Positions 12,801 through 23,116 of a DNA stretch of 64,000 bases are shown piece by piece. Source of the stretch: Smittia aterrima (Eukaryota; Arthropoda; Insecta; Diptera; Chironomidae); the NCBI GenBank assembly GCA_033063855.1, contig CP093830.1:3100854-3164853 (forward strand), in the 5' to 3' direction. A program made the translations under genes and the position numbers. The notes below the pieces were generated by a model, which was not told the origin of the DNA, ran no database searches, and saw only the letters and a list, made by a program, of their open reading frames with translations. Position 1 is the stretch's first letter. Each line of letters starts with the position of its first letter.

Positions 12801-14608
12801 TTTCGGTTGATTCGTTAAGCTGTCGAGAAGATATTAAAATGCACTTTTTCTTTCAAGGGCTTGGCAGTATGAGCAAACTGCGAAATCAAACTTTTTTTTC
12901 GGAGGCTCTCATTCTCTCGTGGCTCTCCTTGTCCTCAACCGAGAATTTATTTAAAGAATGATACCAAAACAAAATGACAAGAAACGACAAAAACTTTGAT
13001 CTTGAAATTGCATTTAAACACTCGCAAAGAAGAAGACGAGAATTCTTCATATCGACAGAAATGCGCCGCGATGAATTAAATTATAAATTTGGGGGAACGG
13101 GTTTTTTTGACGGCCCACCTTTTATGAGATTCTTAAAGACTTTGTAGATAGCTCGAAGAGTTCGTTAGGCTGAATGATAATGCGTGTGATGGACCTTTCT
13201 AAAACATTTCGAGTACAGAGCGTGACAGACTTTTCAAAGGATCCCCGAGAAGTTTTTGCGCGATTTGAAAAATTTCCAAATGATTGCGAAGCCTAAAAAA
13301 GCATTCCTCGTCGTGTCATGACGAACTGCCTTTTTAAGAAAATCTTCAAACGATTCACGGGAAGAGATAGGAACACAAGACTCGAAAAATTATTCCGACA
13401 TAAAAACTGGTTGAATGATTTTTTGATGATTTTATCAACGGCCCAACATCAACCAGCGAAGCCCTTTTATTATGCTCAGCGCAAATTTTTAATTATTCGG
13501 TCACGACATGAAGCATTAAAATGCATTTTTTGTTCCGTGGTTCGTTGCATTATTCAATGTTCCAAAAATGAAACAGAAAAAAGTTTATCCGCATGGGACT
13601 TGAAGGAGAAGCGAAACTGAAATTTATCGCAATTATGAAGCTTGTCCATTATGTTTTACGACTTTTAATGAGCGTCCATCGCATTCATCCTTAATTATGT
13701 TTTTTTTTTAATTCGTGATTTCCAACTTGAATCTGTTGATTGATGTGAATATTTCAACGCAAATTTCAGTTTCACTACGTCATGAGAAGTTACAGGAATA
13801 ACTGGATTAATAAGCTAAGACTTGAATCATCGCAACCCTCGAGTTCAACGAAACCGTCTTCATCATCTTTCGAGAAGTTTGAGAACAACATTTTAAGAGA
13901 TTGCGCAATTTGAAACTCTTTAAACTTTTAGAGCGAACAAAGAAAAGAAAACAATCGAAACAAGTCCTAAGGATCCCTCGAAATGTTTGCATCTTCGACC
14001 CATCTTTCTGACGAGGAGAGAGAAGAAAAAAAGAATAAAGGAAAATTTCTTTATGGGTTCACATTTAAAGCGATTTTTAGGTCGGCAAAGATAATGTCGT
14101 TTTGAGACAACAGCATGCTCAAGAATGTTGGAACCGAGCGGATGGATTGCCAACCGAGCGAAACGAATTCACACATTTCACTTTCTGTGCATCTTCGCAC
14201 ATGCTTTCCTAGCTGCCCCCAACGAAAACGAAATTCTTACGTGATATTTAGAACGTGGAGAATAAAACGTTATGCAAGCACTCACCTGATATAAATAACT
14301 TTGTTGTTGTGATTGACTCTCAGCCAACCAGGTGCAACGTTAGATCCCGAGTAGAGTTGCTTTTGAAGTTCCTGCTCCTGCTTTAGCACTTTTTGAACAT
14401 CGCTAAACTTTTGACTGTAATCTGTGGTTTCATGCTTGATTAAAGATTGATCTTGTTTTTGATGGTTCAACTTGGCTCCATTGTTGACATGTTTTTGTTT
14501 TGAGTTGGCTGACGAACTATTGACTTTGATGGGTTGATTGATGATGAAGTGTCCGGAATTTACTGCATCGCAGTTGGTTTTCGCTTTTGCACAATTCAAT
14601 GCTGACAT
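3847..14608 (-). CDS. sba: MBD5/6-type protein (six-banded-like): MBD + Q-rich + PWWP
   Basis: One gene in seven exons: 14608-14286, 11600-11477, 11405-11297, 8604-5530, 5470-5345, 4733-4310 and 4018-3847. All introns are GT/AG and every phase fits; the product is 1450 aa. The MBD domain is spread over the first three exons: VAPGWLRVNHNNKVIYIS, then SPSGIGLASLKQVKDYLL and GTCKCGLPFP, then IKFDPACQHRKR. The 3 kb fourth exon is very rich in Q, N and I, with basic GRPPKNP and KKKGRKRK patches and an acidic run near its end. The sixth exon holds a PWWP domain (GDLIWGATRGCDAWPGKIV, WVKWFGG, LKSLSEGLEAH). The last exon (GRKLNSHLERAIQKAMTELD) continues it just as in vertebrate MBD5/6. Members bind the PR-DUB (Calypso/BAP1-ASX) H2A deubiquitinase. 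In the third intron a separate MORN gene is nested on the same strand. Further 5' UTR exons are likely but not located. Confidence 0.85.
4734..5344. other. Intron 5 of the MBD5/6-type gene
   Basis: This AT-rich 611 bp intron lies between the short exon 5470-5345 and the PWWP exon. It holds a short imperfect direct repeat, CAAAGCCCTTC, at about 5021 and 5046. No gene is visible. Confidence 0.6.
8605..9196. other. Intron segment between nested MORN gene and the large MBD5/6 exon
   Basis: This lies downstream of the nested gene's stop and holds its 3' UTR plus the rest of the host intron. A C-rich run of 7 Cs (about 8860) and several T runs are present. A minus-strand frame at 8721-8903 looks like chance. 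Confidence 0.5.
9197..11236 (-). CDS. MORN-repeat protein, radial spoke head 10-like (nested gene)
   Basis: The gene has two exons, 11236-9541 and 9477-9197, with a 63 bp intron (donor GTGAGC), and a product of 658 aa; ATG at 11194 is an alternative start. Residues about 80-260 carry successive MORN units of the form Y.G.F..G...G.G, for example YEGEFNRPNVIEGRGTFKF and YCGSFENGLFSGFGEYTW. Downstream, MTRIGLWQLLRDLEFYKRG resembles the conserved region after the MORN array in RSPH10B, an axonemal radial-spoke head protein. The C-terminus is Lys-rich. The whole gene lies inside intron 3 of the MBD5/6-type gene on the same strand, starting only 61 bp past that gene's exon 3. It may therefore have its own, perhaps testis- or sensory-neuron-specific, promoter, which is inference from the ciliary role. 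Family assignment is likely; exact orthology is less sure. Confidence 0.8.
11601..14285. other. Intron 1 of the MBD5/6-type gene
   Basis: A 2.7 kb intron between the first exon (ending 14286) and the MBD-core exon (starting 11600). Short open frames occur on both strands, but none has a family signature, and composition is AT-rich non-coding. Regulatory elements are likely but I could not define any. Confidence 0.6.
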
Positions 14609-16236
14609 TTACTGAAGTTACTGTTATTGTCCTATTAACGAGAGAAGAAAGAAAAGGAAAGATTTAGTCTCTAATCACACATGCTCCATGTGGCGCGCAT
14701 TGAACCGCGGAAAGGTCAAAATACGATTCCGAAAATAACAAAGCAAGATCATCGTAACTTCCCACACCAACAACGCGAATCTGTCATCGAGACGAACATA
14801 AGCTTCTTGAATCTTGATTCTAATTCGAAACAAGCGATGATGTTCATGTAAACAGAGAAAATAAAGAAGAATCAGAAAACGACACTCTCAAGGTCAAATC
14901 GCGAGGCGCGCGCGAAACGATATAAAGGAACATTGAGTTTGCGTCTCGAACAATTAAGAGATTTATGAACACAAACCAACATCGTAACGTCTGACCCTAT
15001 TTATCTATTCACATTGAAATCGCTAAACATGCTCAGATGTGTTGGGGCCAACAACAAAACGACTTGCACGAATATTCACGACGCAAGTCGAGGGAAATTG
15101 AATAACAATTTGTAGCAAAATCGACAAGTCGCCTTTCGACTCGAGCGCCATGAATAATTTACTTGATAGGTTTTCAGCTTTTTCACAGCACGACACGTTT
15201 CATGCTTTGCTTGTTTCGGCGTGAAAGGTGACTTAATGTCCATTAACTGAGGTGACACGAGACATAAATTATTGAAGAGAAAAATCATTGACTTATGCTG
15301 CTGAGAATCTTGTTTGTGTCTTTATCGCTAAGCGACATCATACGCGAACAATTCCTAATGACTGACGATTTGTGTCCAATCAGTTACTGACACAGAAACG
15401 ATTTGGAGAAGCAACAACAGCCTTGAAACTTATATATCTTAATTTAAATTCATTTTCATGTCACACGAATCGGAGATGGAGATGGAAACTGCTCACAATT
15501 ACATGCGACTAAGCGCCGTTGCTTTTTATAGATTCGTCGATGTTGAGACGTGTAATCACTTAATTTACTCGATGAATAAGTTTCATTTGTCGATGACGGA
15601 GATGACTCTTGAGGAAATGTCGTTGTTTGTTGCGTCGTCTGAAGAGCAGATGCAAGCGCGTAACGTCACTATTAGGCAAACCCTTCGATTTTTTTCACTT
15701 TAATCATAAGACGCTTTGTCGTTTCTTCATCAACGGATGCTTTTAATATTTACCTGCATAATAATTACAAATGATATCCATTTTAATTGTTTTTCCAAGC
15801 TTATAAACTATTTTGCAATTTTTTCTTTGAAAATATTTTTTTGGCTTTTTTTTTGTTGTCAAATATATTTTCACTTTAAAACTCAGTCACTCGCGATATC
15901 CGGACGAGTTCAATCGATTTCGCGAGTTTAGTTTTGTTGAAATTCGTTTCTTAAATAATTCAGATAACTAAAAGCTTCTTTCTTCGTCAATAATTTGTGA
16001 AAACTAAGAAGGGGTCGTCCGGCCTATGACCTACTATCGTACCGCGCGATTTGAATTACGCCATCTGTTGTTTTCAATTAGAGGCGCCACCGTCGTTTGA
16101 GAAAGAATTAAGCGTTTTGCAAGAGTGCTTTGTTAAACTTTACCCACTTGCAAAAATTTTGCTCGAAAACATTTTTTAATTTTTGCAAATCAATCGTAGT
16201 TTCTCTCGATTTAATTTAACAATCATTAACTGAAGT
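14609..16236. other. Intergenic region between MBD5/6-type gene and RanBP3
   Basis: This is the divergent upstream region of both genes. An 81-codon frame at 15458-15703 (+) has no recognisable domain and its ATG lies only about 25 bp after a TATATAT run, so it is not called a gene. Around 16055-16095 a GC-richer block contains CCATCTGTTG and GAGGCGCCACCG, whose complement contains GGTGGCGCC, similar to the fly CTCF core. That could be an insulator site, by inference. Confidence 0.45.
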
Positions 16237-17413
16237 ATGTCGGAAGCAAGAAAGTTGCTGTTAAAGCCAGCAAGCTTCCAATCGAGTAAAAGTGAGCAAA
16301 ATGGGAATTCGAGCGAGAATGGCAATTCCAGTTCTCGTTTGGTTGTCAATAATAATCCTTTTCTGAAGTGTGAGAAAGATGAGTCAGAAACAACGAAAGA
16401 TGAAGAGAAGAACAATGATTCAGAGAAAGATCCAGCTAAGCAATCAACAAACAATTTATTCCAACCAGCGAAAACTAATCTTTTCGCAGCCGCGAGTTCA
16501 GCTTTCTCGAGCGGGAACTCAAATTTTGTGTTCGGTCAGCATCTTGCAGAGCGCGTTGTGATTGTAAGAAGATAAACATCGTTTGGTCTCTTTGATTATT
16601 TAATAATTCATAAATATTTTAGGACAATACAAAGTCAACCCAGAACGAGAGCAGCAGCAGCAGTAGCGATAAAAGTGAAGAGACAAATCTTCTCTTCTCA
16701 AACGCAATCACAACATCAAAACCACCAGAAAGTGATTCCACAAAAGATGGTGATGCACAAATCGTTCCTGAATCAAAGGTTGATGAGGACAACAATGGTG
16801 GAGAGACAGATCCTGCTGATAAAAGCACGAGTTTGGTCGAAGCAGCTCGCAAGTACGAGGTAAGTGACACTCAACTTAGACACAAACAGAACTTAATATC
16901 GTCTTGTAATTTGATTAGGAAATGCGAGGAGCGCAGAAAAGAAAATATGAAGAAGTCGAAATCACGACTGGGGAAGAAGACGAACGAAACATTCTCGACA
17001 TCAACTGCAAACTGTTCACCTTCATCGAGAACAACTACGAAGAGAGGGGACGAGGGATCTTGCGATTAAACGATTCAAAATCTGGGCCACATTCGCGAGT
17101 CGTCTTTCGTGCATCTGGAAGCTTGCGTCTCTTACTTAACACAAAAGTCTGGCGAGATCAGATCTGTGAGCAACCAAGTCAGAAGAGCTTACGACTAACA
17201 GCTTTTGACACTAATGGTGTAGTTAAAATCTATCTAGCGATGGGTCGCATCGAAGACATGAATTTGCTGTTCCGCCATCTCAATTCCCGAATTCAAAAAG
17301 CTAAGGAACGTTCACCAGAACCAGAGTCTGCACCTGAGCCAGTAACACAAGTCGACAAGGAAGAGGAAAGCAGCGAGGAACCAGAAAGCAAGAGAACAGC
17401 GCTTGACGAGTGA
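16237..17413 (+). CDS. RanBP3: Ran-binding protein 3 homologue
   Basis: RanBP3 is a nuclear Ran-GTP-binding cofactor of CRM1-mediated export. Exons are 16237-16563, 16623-16859 and 16919-17413 (introns of 59 bp), and the product is 352 aa. The N-terminal half is hydrophilic and disordered (Ser/Glu-rich) with an FG-type element, FVFGQHLAERVV, at the end of exon 1, as in RanBP3. Exon 3 is a RanBD1 (PH-like) domain: KRKYEEVEITTGEEDERNI, CKLFTFIENNYEERGRGIL RLND split over two strands, LNTKVWRD, and a C-terminal acidic tail. The GEE.ERN and RGRG.LRLND signatures are diagnostic. AATAAA is at 17476-17481. The gene converges on Droj2, about 525 bp between stop codons. Confidence 0.9.
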
Positions 17414-17938
17414 TTTAGCAACTGCTGCGCTTCACTTATTTTTCAATCTGAATTTTGTCGCTTTTAATCTGTTTCAATAAAAAAGGAATTCTTTTCTTCA
17501 AAAGTGATCTTCTAATTTTGTCATTAACTTTGCTTTACGTATTTTATTAATCTGGTTTTGAAAAATTCTACAGAGCCATATATATATTTCTATCGTGATG
17601 CGATCTAGAACACAATAATTTTCTCTGGTTAAGTTTTTCTTACAAGGAATGAGACTTAATTAAAATACATAATTAAGCAAAATGAAGCAAACAATGTTAT
17701 GAAGAAAATTTATTGCAAACTCTACGTTGGTTCGTGATGAAAATTCTTTGATGGTTGAAGACAGTTCAAGAAGGTTGTTTTTTTGATTAGCAGTGCACAC
17801 TTTGGTAAAAATCGAAAACTGAAATTAAAAGTAATGTGCTGCATCTGTTTTGTTCACGTGAAGAGAGAAAACATTTCTTTTCTCGTTTCTACATATTTCA
17901 ATTTTTTTGTCTCTGTCGATATCCAGCAAAGATATAAT
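17414..17938. other. Convergent 3' ends of RanBP3 and Droj2
   Basis: Holds the 3' UTRs of the two convergent genes. AATAAA for the left gene is at 17476-17481 and its complement TTTATT for the right gene near 17708. An AT-microsatellite-like TATATATATT lies near 17580. No other gene seen. Confidence 0.6.
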
Positions 17939-19549
17939 TTAACTTGTTGCACATTGTTGAACTCGTGGTCCACCTCGTTGATACCTCTCCTCGTCATCTT
18001 CGTATGCTTCACGATATCTTCGCTGGGAGTCTGCGTTGGGGTCGTACTCTGTGAGCGTGCACTCTTCAGCCATTTGCGGGATCTCAACGTAAGGTCGGGG
18101 AGGCAAACATTGCTCGAGAGACATGACGAGCTCCTGAGGAATAGCATTGGGGAAGGTGACGCTGAATTGGATGATGAGACGTCCTTTCTCGAATGGATTC
18201 TTGTATTCGGGTAGACCTTCGCCCATCACACACTTAATTTCCTTGTCTTTGACAACTTCTCCAGGCAGACTTGTCACTACCAAGTCTCGTCCATCTAAGG
18301 TTTTGATGACTTTCTGGAAGCCACAGAGTGACTCCACTAATTGCAAGTCCATCACCATTAATAAATCAGTTCCGTTCCCAAACTTAAAGACGGGATGCTT
18401 TTTCACATCCAGTACAATAATAATGTCACCAGGTTGCAAATCAGGCTCTTGGTCCCCTTCTCCCGAGAACACGATCCTCTGACCATCAAGCATCCCTTTC
18501 TCAACGTGAACTTCGAGAATTTTTCTATCGCGGATAGTTTTCTTGCCGTTGCAGGATTTGCATCTGTCTTTCGCGTTGATGACTTCGCCTTGGCCTTGAC
18601 AAGACCGGCAGATTTGCTCGTGTTTCTGAACGAACCCTGGCATGATTTGCTGGATCTTAATCTCAACACCTTTTCCTTGACATGTTCCGCAAGGCTCAAC
18701 AGCTCCTTTCTTTCCTCCGCGACCTTCACATTTGTCACAAATCACGCTTTTCTGGAGCGCAAGTTTACGAACTGCTCCGTTGTATATCTCTTCAAGCGAA
18801 ACTTGCATTTGATGTACGAGGTCTTTTCCTTTACGTTCGCGTTGACTAAAATGAAAAACAAGGAAAAGGTTTAATAAAAAATAATAAAGTACGTAATTAA
18901 ATAGAAATTTCGTTAAACATTCAAACAGTTTTCGTCACTCAGTCGCGAATAAAAAAAAACCGTGTAGAAATATAAAACAGATGATGCCTTCACTAAAAAT
19001 GTGTTCGTTTCGAACAGTCGCACACAACAAGAACTTATTCTGAATATTTCGAGAAATATTTCGTAAGTTTCGATAGAAAAGTTTTCTGTTTAATCGATGT
19101 TAGAGATTTTAATGAAACTTACCGTCCGCCAAATCCACCTGCACCCCCTCCGAAAAACATCTCGAAGAGATCCATTGGACTGTGGAATCCGCCACCACCT
19201 CCATTGCCTCCTTTCTTGATAGCTGACTCGCCACCTTCGTCATAAATTTGCCGTTTTTCCTCGTCAGATAGAACTTCATAAGCCATTGAGATCTGCTTGA
19301 ACTTTTCGCCTTCATTCGGATTCTAAATGATTAATTAATTAGCAAAACTCGCTAGGTCACGATGATTGTAACAACTTACTTTATCGGGGTGATACTTGAG
19401 AGCTAGCTTTCTGTATGCTTTTTTCAAGTCATCTGGAGAAGCATTCGGTTTGACGCCTAAGACAAAAAAAAATGATTAATATGAAGCCTGAAAGTTGAAA
19501 TCAAAGCAAACTTACCCAGAAGATCATAATAGCCAGTTTCTTTAACCAT
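17939..19549 (-). CDS. Droj2: DnaJ homologue subfamily A (Hsp40), DnaJ-like-2
   Basis: A type I Hsp40 that stimulates Hsp70 ATPase and delivers clients. Exons are 19549-19516, 19456-19380, 19322-19123 and 18845-17939, giving 405 aa, the usual DNAJA1 length. Domains in order: J domain with the invariant HPD in LKYHPDK (split after the Lys by an intron); a Gly/Phe-rich linker (GGNGGGGGFHSPMDLFEMFF); four zinc-finger CxxCxGxG repeats (CDKCEGRG, CGTCQGKG, CRSCQGQG, CKSCNGKK); and the C-terminal substrate domain. The protein ends CATS, a CaaX box like the farnesylated CQTS of DNAJA1, so prenylation and membrane association are likely. A heat-shock element about 290 bp upstream of the ATG suggests stress induction. 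Confidence 0.95.
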
Positions 19550-20457
19550 CTTTATGAAATATACTGAAGTTCTGACTTAATCTTGAAAGAAACAATGAAA
19601 TGGCATTGATAAGAAAAACGTTCTTGTGGTTTGAAGGACGTACAGAAAAGAAATGAATGAAATCCAAAATGGAACTTTTTTTCAAGCATTTTTGTTAAAC
19701 CATCTTACAATTTATTCTAAATTTGCTCTTAAATAATTAACACAAAACTCTGCAGCAATAATTACCTTTTCTGTAGTTATGAAACGCTGGTCTTCAACTG
19801 GAATTTAAAAACTTCAATTCCGAGCTGCTCGTGTTTCTAGAAAATTCTTTCTTCGAACAGAATTCTGATTTTTGAAATCGTCCAACTTTGAAACATTGAA
19901 AACTTCGAAAGTTTGAAAAATGTAACGATAGTTTTAAGTTAAATAAAAAAAAGCTTCCTAAAATTTTATTTGAGATTATGAATTATTTTATAAGTTAAAT
20001 TAAAACTTTCGTTCAATTTCTAAGAAGTTTAAAATTTTGTAAATTAATCTTTGAACGTGCGGTATCTTCACGCTTAAGTCTGCTTGAAAGTCCTGGACTG
20101 GTTTTAGTAGCTTTTGTAATTGATAAACTTATCAAACTTCTGGAAATCAATTAGTTAATATTGAATATTTACAATATTGTTTAAGTTCTCATTCATGATT
20201 CTTGAAAAACACATTCATGCGCAGAAGAAGCCTCTTTCCGCAAAATTTCAAAGTTTTCTCTTCATTTCGTTCATTCTATTAGTCGTAATTCCGACATCCT
20301 CGCTGAAGCTTGCAGCAACATTTGATCCACGATTGTGCTTTAAACCATTGAGTGAAAGAAAAGTATTTTTATCAAACATATTCTATTCAAGTATACAATT
20401 TATATTGGAAGCTCAACTTTGACTTCAACTTAACGCGCTAACTCTTTGACCATAAAA
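19550..20457. other. Intergenic region between Droj2 and the secreted protein gene
   Basis: Contains the Droj2 promoter with the heat-shock element and, near the right end, the promoter of the next gene (TTTATATT about 60 bp before its ATG). A plus-strand frame at 20195-20422 has a hydrophobic stretch but no donor, signal or family match I trust. Confidence 0.5.
19835..19847. promoter_or_regulatory. Heat-shock element upstream of Droj2
   Basis: TTCTAGAAAATTC is a perfect three-unit inverted array, TTCnnGAAnnTTC, the binding site for trimeric HSF. It lies 286-298 bp upstream of the Droj2 start codon. Further TTC/GAA units follow nearby (19851-19868). Confidence 0.6.
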
Positions 20458-23116
20458 ATGAAAACAATAATATTACTGGGAGTTATCTTAGCTACATTGT
20501 CGTCACTAACAAAAGCTGCTCCATTGGATAATCTTTCAGGTAAATTTAATTATCTATCAAATTACATAACAAGGATCAACAACAGCAATCGATTTTGACG
20601 ATAGCTCGTAAGCTTGAGTTGCACTCAAATATTTTATATCCTCGTGAAATCCAATTAAGTTCAAGCTTCTAATCTTTTAATCTTTCTTCACAGAAAAGCT
20701 CACATCAAACAATGATAAGACAAGGGAGAGAGTTCTGAGTGTGGAAGCCCAAATCGAGCCTCAAACCAAAGGAAAACCTGAGGTTGGTGGTTGTTGTGAT
20801 TTACGAATGGTATCGATTTTGTTTAGAAGTTCTCGTTTATGTTAGTCGCAAAAAAACTCACAATATGTCGCTTTGCATACCTTACGAGTCGATTCGATTT
20901 TCCCTTTCCATTCGAGTCGCCAAACTGGGCAACAAATCCTCTAATTTAATGAGGGATTAAGTGGAAACGAAAAAAGGTTTCTTCAACCATATGACGTCAA
21001 TCAAAGGTGTTGTGTATGAAAGTTATTTTCATCAGATCATCGCATTTCGAGTCGCGCGATAAAAGTTTTTCGATTACTTTGCCGCTCGACGGTTTAATTT
21101 CCTCACACCATCTGATGTTGATGATGAGAAAATTGAAGCTGATAAGCATTTTATTGACTTTCGCTTTCATCATTCGTGTGATTCGATAACTCGTTGTTAA
21201 CAAGGCTTTGAGGACACGAAATGTCCCAAGGCGAGCAACGAAAATGTTTTATGATTTCATTCACTCAATTCAATTAGAATCCTCGACCGTTCACTTGAAT
21301 ATGCAAAAATCTAATTGAAGTTTGAGCGGTACTCTTGAGGGATTTCAGCATTAAAATTTTTGTTCTGATTATTTTTTGTAATTTCTAACGAGAATGACGA
21401 GAATGAACTTGCTGAGTCGACAAATTACTTCTCAGCCTCATGACAGCTTTGACATGAAGATCTCAAACTTATTTTTACATTCAAGAGAACCCTGTTATTT
21501 GCGATGAAAGTGGGAGGAGTACAAAATATTTTGTCACAATTTCCTTTTCAGGTTGAGAGCTTTTCCAAGCTTATGAGTGAGCGTTATGTAAAATCCTTCT
21601 TACGAAATGATTTCGAAACGCAATTCTCATTTCGCTTTGATTTTAATTGGATATTCTGATCCTGATTGATTTCAAGCTTTTCGGAAGAAAAAATTTCTCC
21701 CAATGACGACGAATGTTATTTTATCATGAAGCTTTTTGTTTATTGATTGATTTGTGCAACGGAAATGCAATTGATGCACGTGCGACAATTTAAACGATTT
21801 TCCTTCTAGAATGACGAGAACGTCGAGGAACTTGATAGACTAAAGACTCATCCGGTTTCGGGATTAAGCGATGAAGAGTCCTTGAAAAAACTGCAAAAGG
21901 AGAAACCGGTGAAGGTAAATTCTCTCTCTTCACTTAAAAAGCAATTAAAATTTAATAACTCAATTTGAATCAGGCTTATCTTGGTGGGGCTCGTTTAGCT
22001 TTCGGCCAAAATGCTGATGAAGTTACTGAAGCAGCAACGACACTCAAGCAAAAAGAGATTTACGAGAATTTGCCCCTTCCAGAAGCCCTCGAATCAACGA
22101 CCACAAACAACGGTCAACGACGTTCTCCCCCCAAAGGCGATGTGAGTTCAATTGCGAAGGCTTTCGGCCAATTCATTGATTAATTGTTTTTCACAGAGTC
22201 CTGCAAACGCTGGCTCAATCCTTCGTCAGTTGAATGGAAAATATTCAGCTTACGATATGGCGCAGTATATCTTTTGGACTGGAGATGAAGAAGGCGTTGC
22301 GAAGGCAGTGGAAGAACTTATTGACGAAGGTTTGATGAGCCGTGAAAATGCCATCGAGTTCCTAAACGACATTCGTCTTGGAATTGATTACTTGGAAAAT
22401 ACTTACAGCCTGAAGCACAGTGAAATGAAAAATGTGAGCTTTTCAATATATTTCGTAAAGACGGTTGACGAAGTTTCTTTCTTTTTGACAGACTATTCCG
22501 TTTGCCCGCATCACGCCAATAACAACAACATCGACGACTGAAGTTCCGATCGACAACATGCCATTCAACTATAATTACAATTACCAAAAGTTTCATAGTT
22601 TCTTCAAGCCAAGTCATAAGAATAAGATCCACTTCGATGAGAATGAAACGCCGACGTTGTCGCCAGCTGCGCTCAAGGCTTTAGAGAATATTCCGTCTCT
22701 CGTGAAAATGGCTCAAGTTCAACGGTTTGCTAACAAGCAAGATGCTCTTGCTTCCTACGACGAAGAGGGAGGTCGCTCTAGATTGGCAGATTTCCTCTAC
22801 GGCGAATACTCGTTGGAGGAGGTAATTTATCAGTTGGCGAAAACGATGTTCACACAAAGCTTGACTCACGGCTCCGAAGAATCACAAGCCGCTCTTCAAA
22901 AGCTCACGAAATTCTTGGAAAGCGAAGGCAAGAACGGTCGCATTTCTCCGGCATTGCAAAAGAAGATCTTAGGTAAAGTAATGCTTGTCAAGGATGAAAC
23001 ATTTCTTCATGAAATTTGTTTTCACAGACGTGTTGCTGGCTGCTTTGTCGGATACTTTGAGTGAGAACCCTGAAGTGTTGGAAAAGGCTCGAAACGCTAT
23101 GAACAACAAGAAGTAA
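20458..23116 (+). CDS. Conserved-looking secreted protein, function unknown
   Basis: Seven exons: 20458-20539, 20694-20782, 21810-21914, 21974-22141, 22197-22433, 22492-22972 and 23028-23116. All phases fit and the product is 416 aa. The signal peptide has core TIILLGVILATLSSL and a likely cut after TKA. There is no transmembrane segment after it. Residues about 155-225 (ILRQLNGKYSAYDMAQYIFWTGDEEG and following, to RLGIDYLENTY) form an amphipathic helical domain. A similar helical pattern recurs near ALKALENIPSLVKMAQV and in the Gln/Leu-rich C-terminus. GQRRSP at about residue 145 is a dibasic site where a prohormone convertase could cut. Cysteines are absent, which is unusual for an extracellular enzyme and more like a granin or peptide precursor. 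I do not recognise the family. AATAAA is at 23326-23331. Confidence 0.82.
20783..21809. other. Intron 2 of the secreted protein gene
   Basis: A 1.03 kb intron, the only long one in the gene. Its donor (GAG/GTTGGT) is weaker than the others. Short open frames inside are not supported as coding. Confidence 0.5.

Noticed and set aside
15458..15703. 81-codon plus-strand frame rich in Met and Glu
   Set aside because: No domain, TATATAT too close to the ATG for a promoter, and no splice partners.
20195..20422. Plus-strand frame with a signal-like hydrophobic stretch
   Set aside because: No good donor, no family match, and it lies in the promoter of the next gene.
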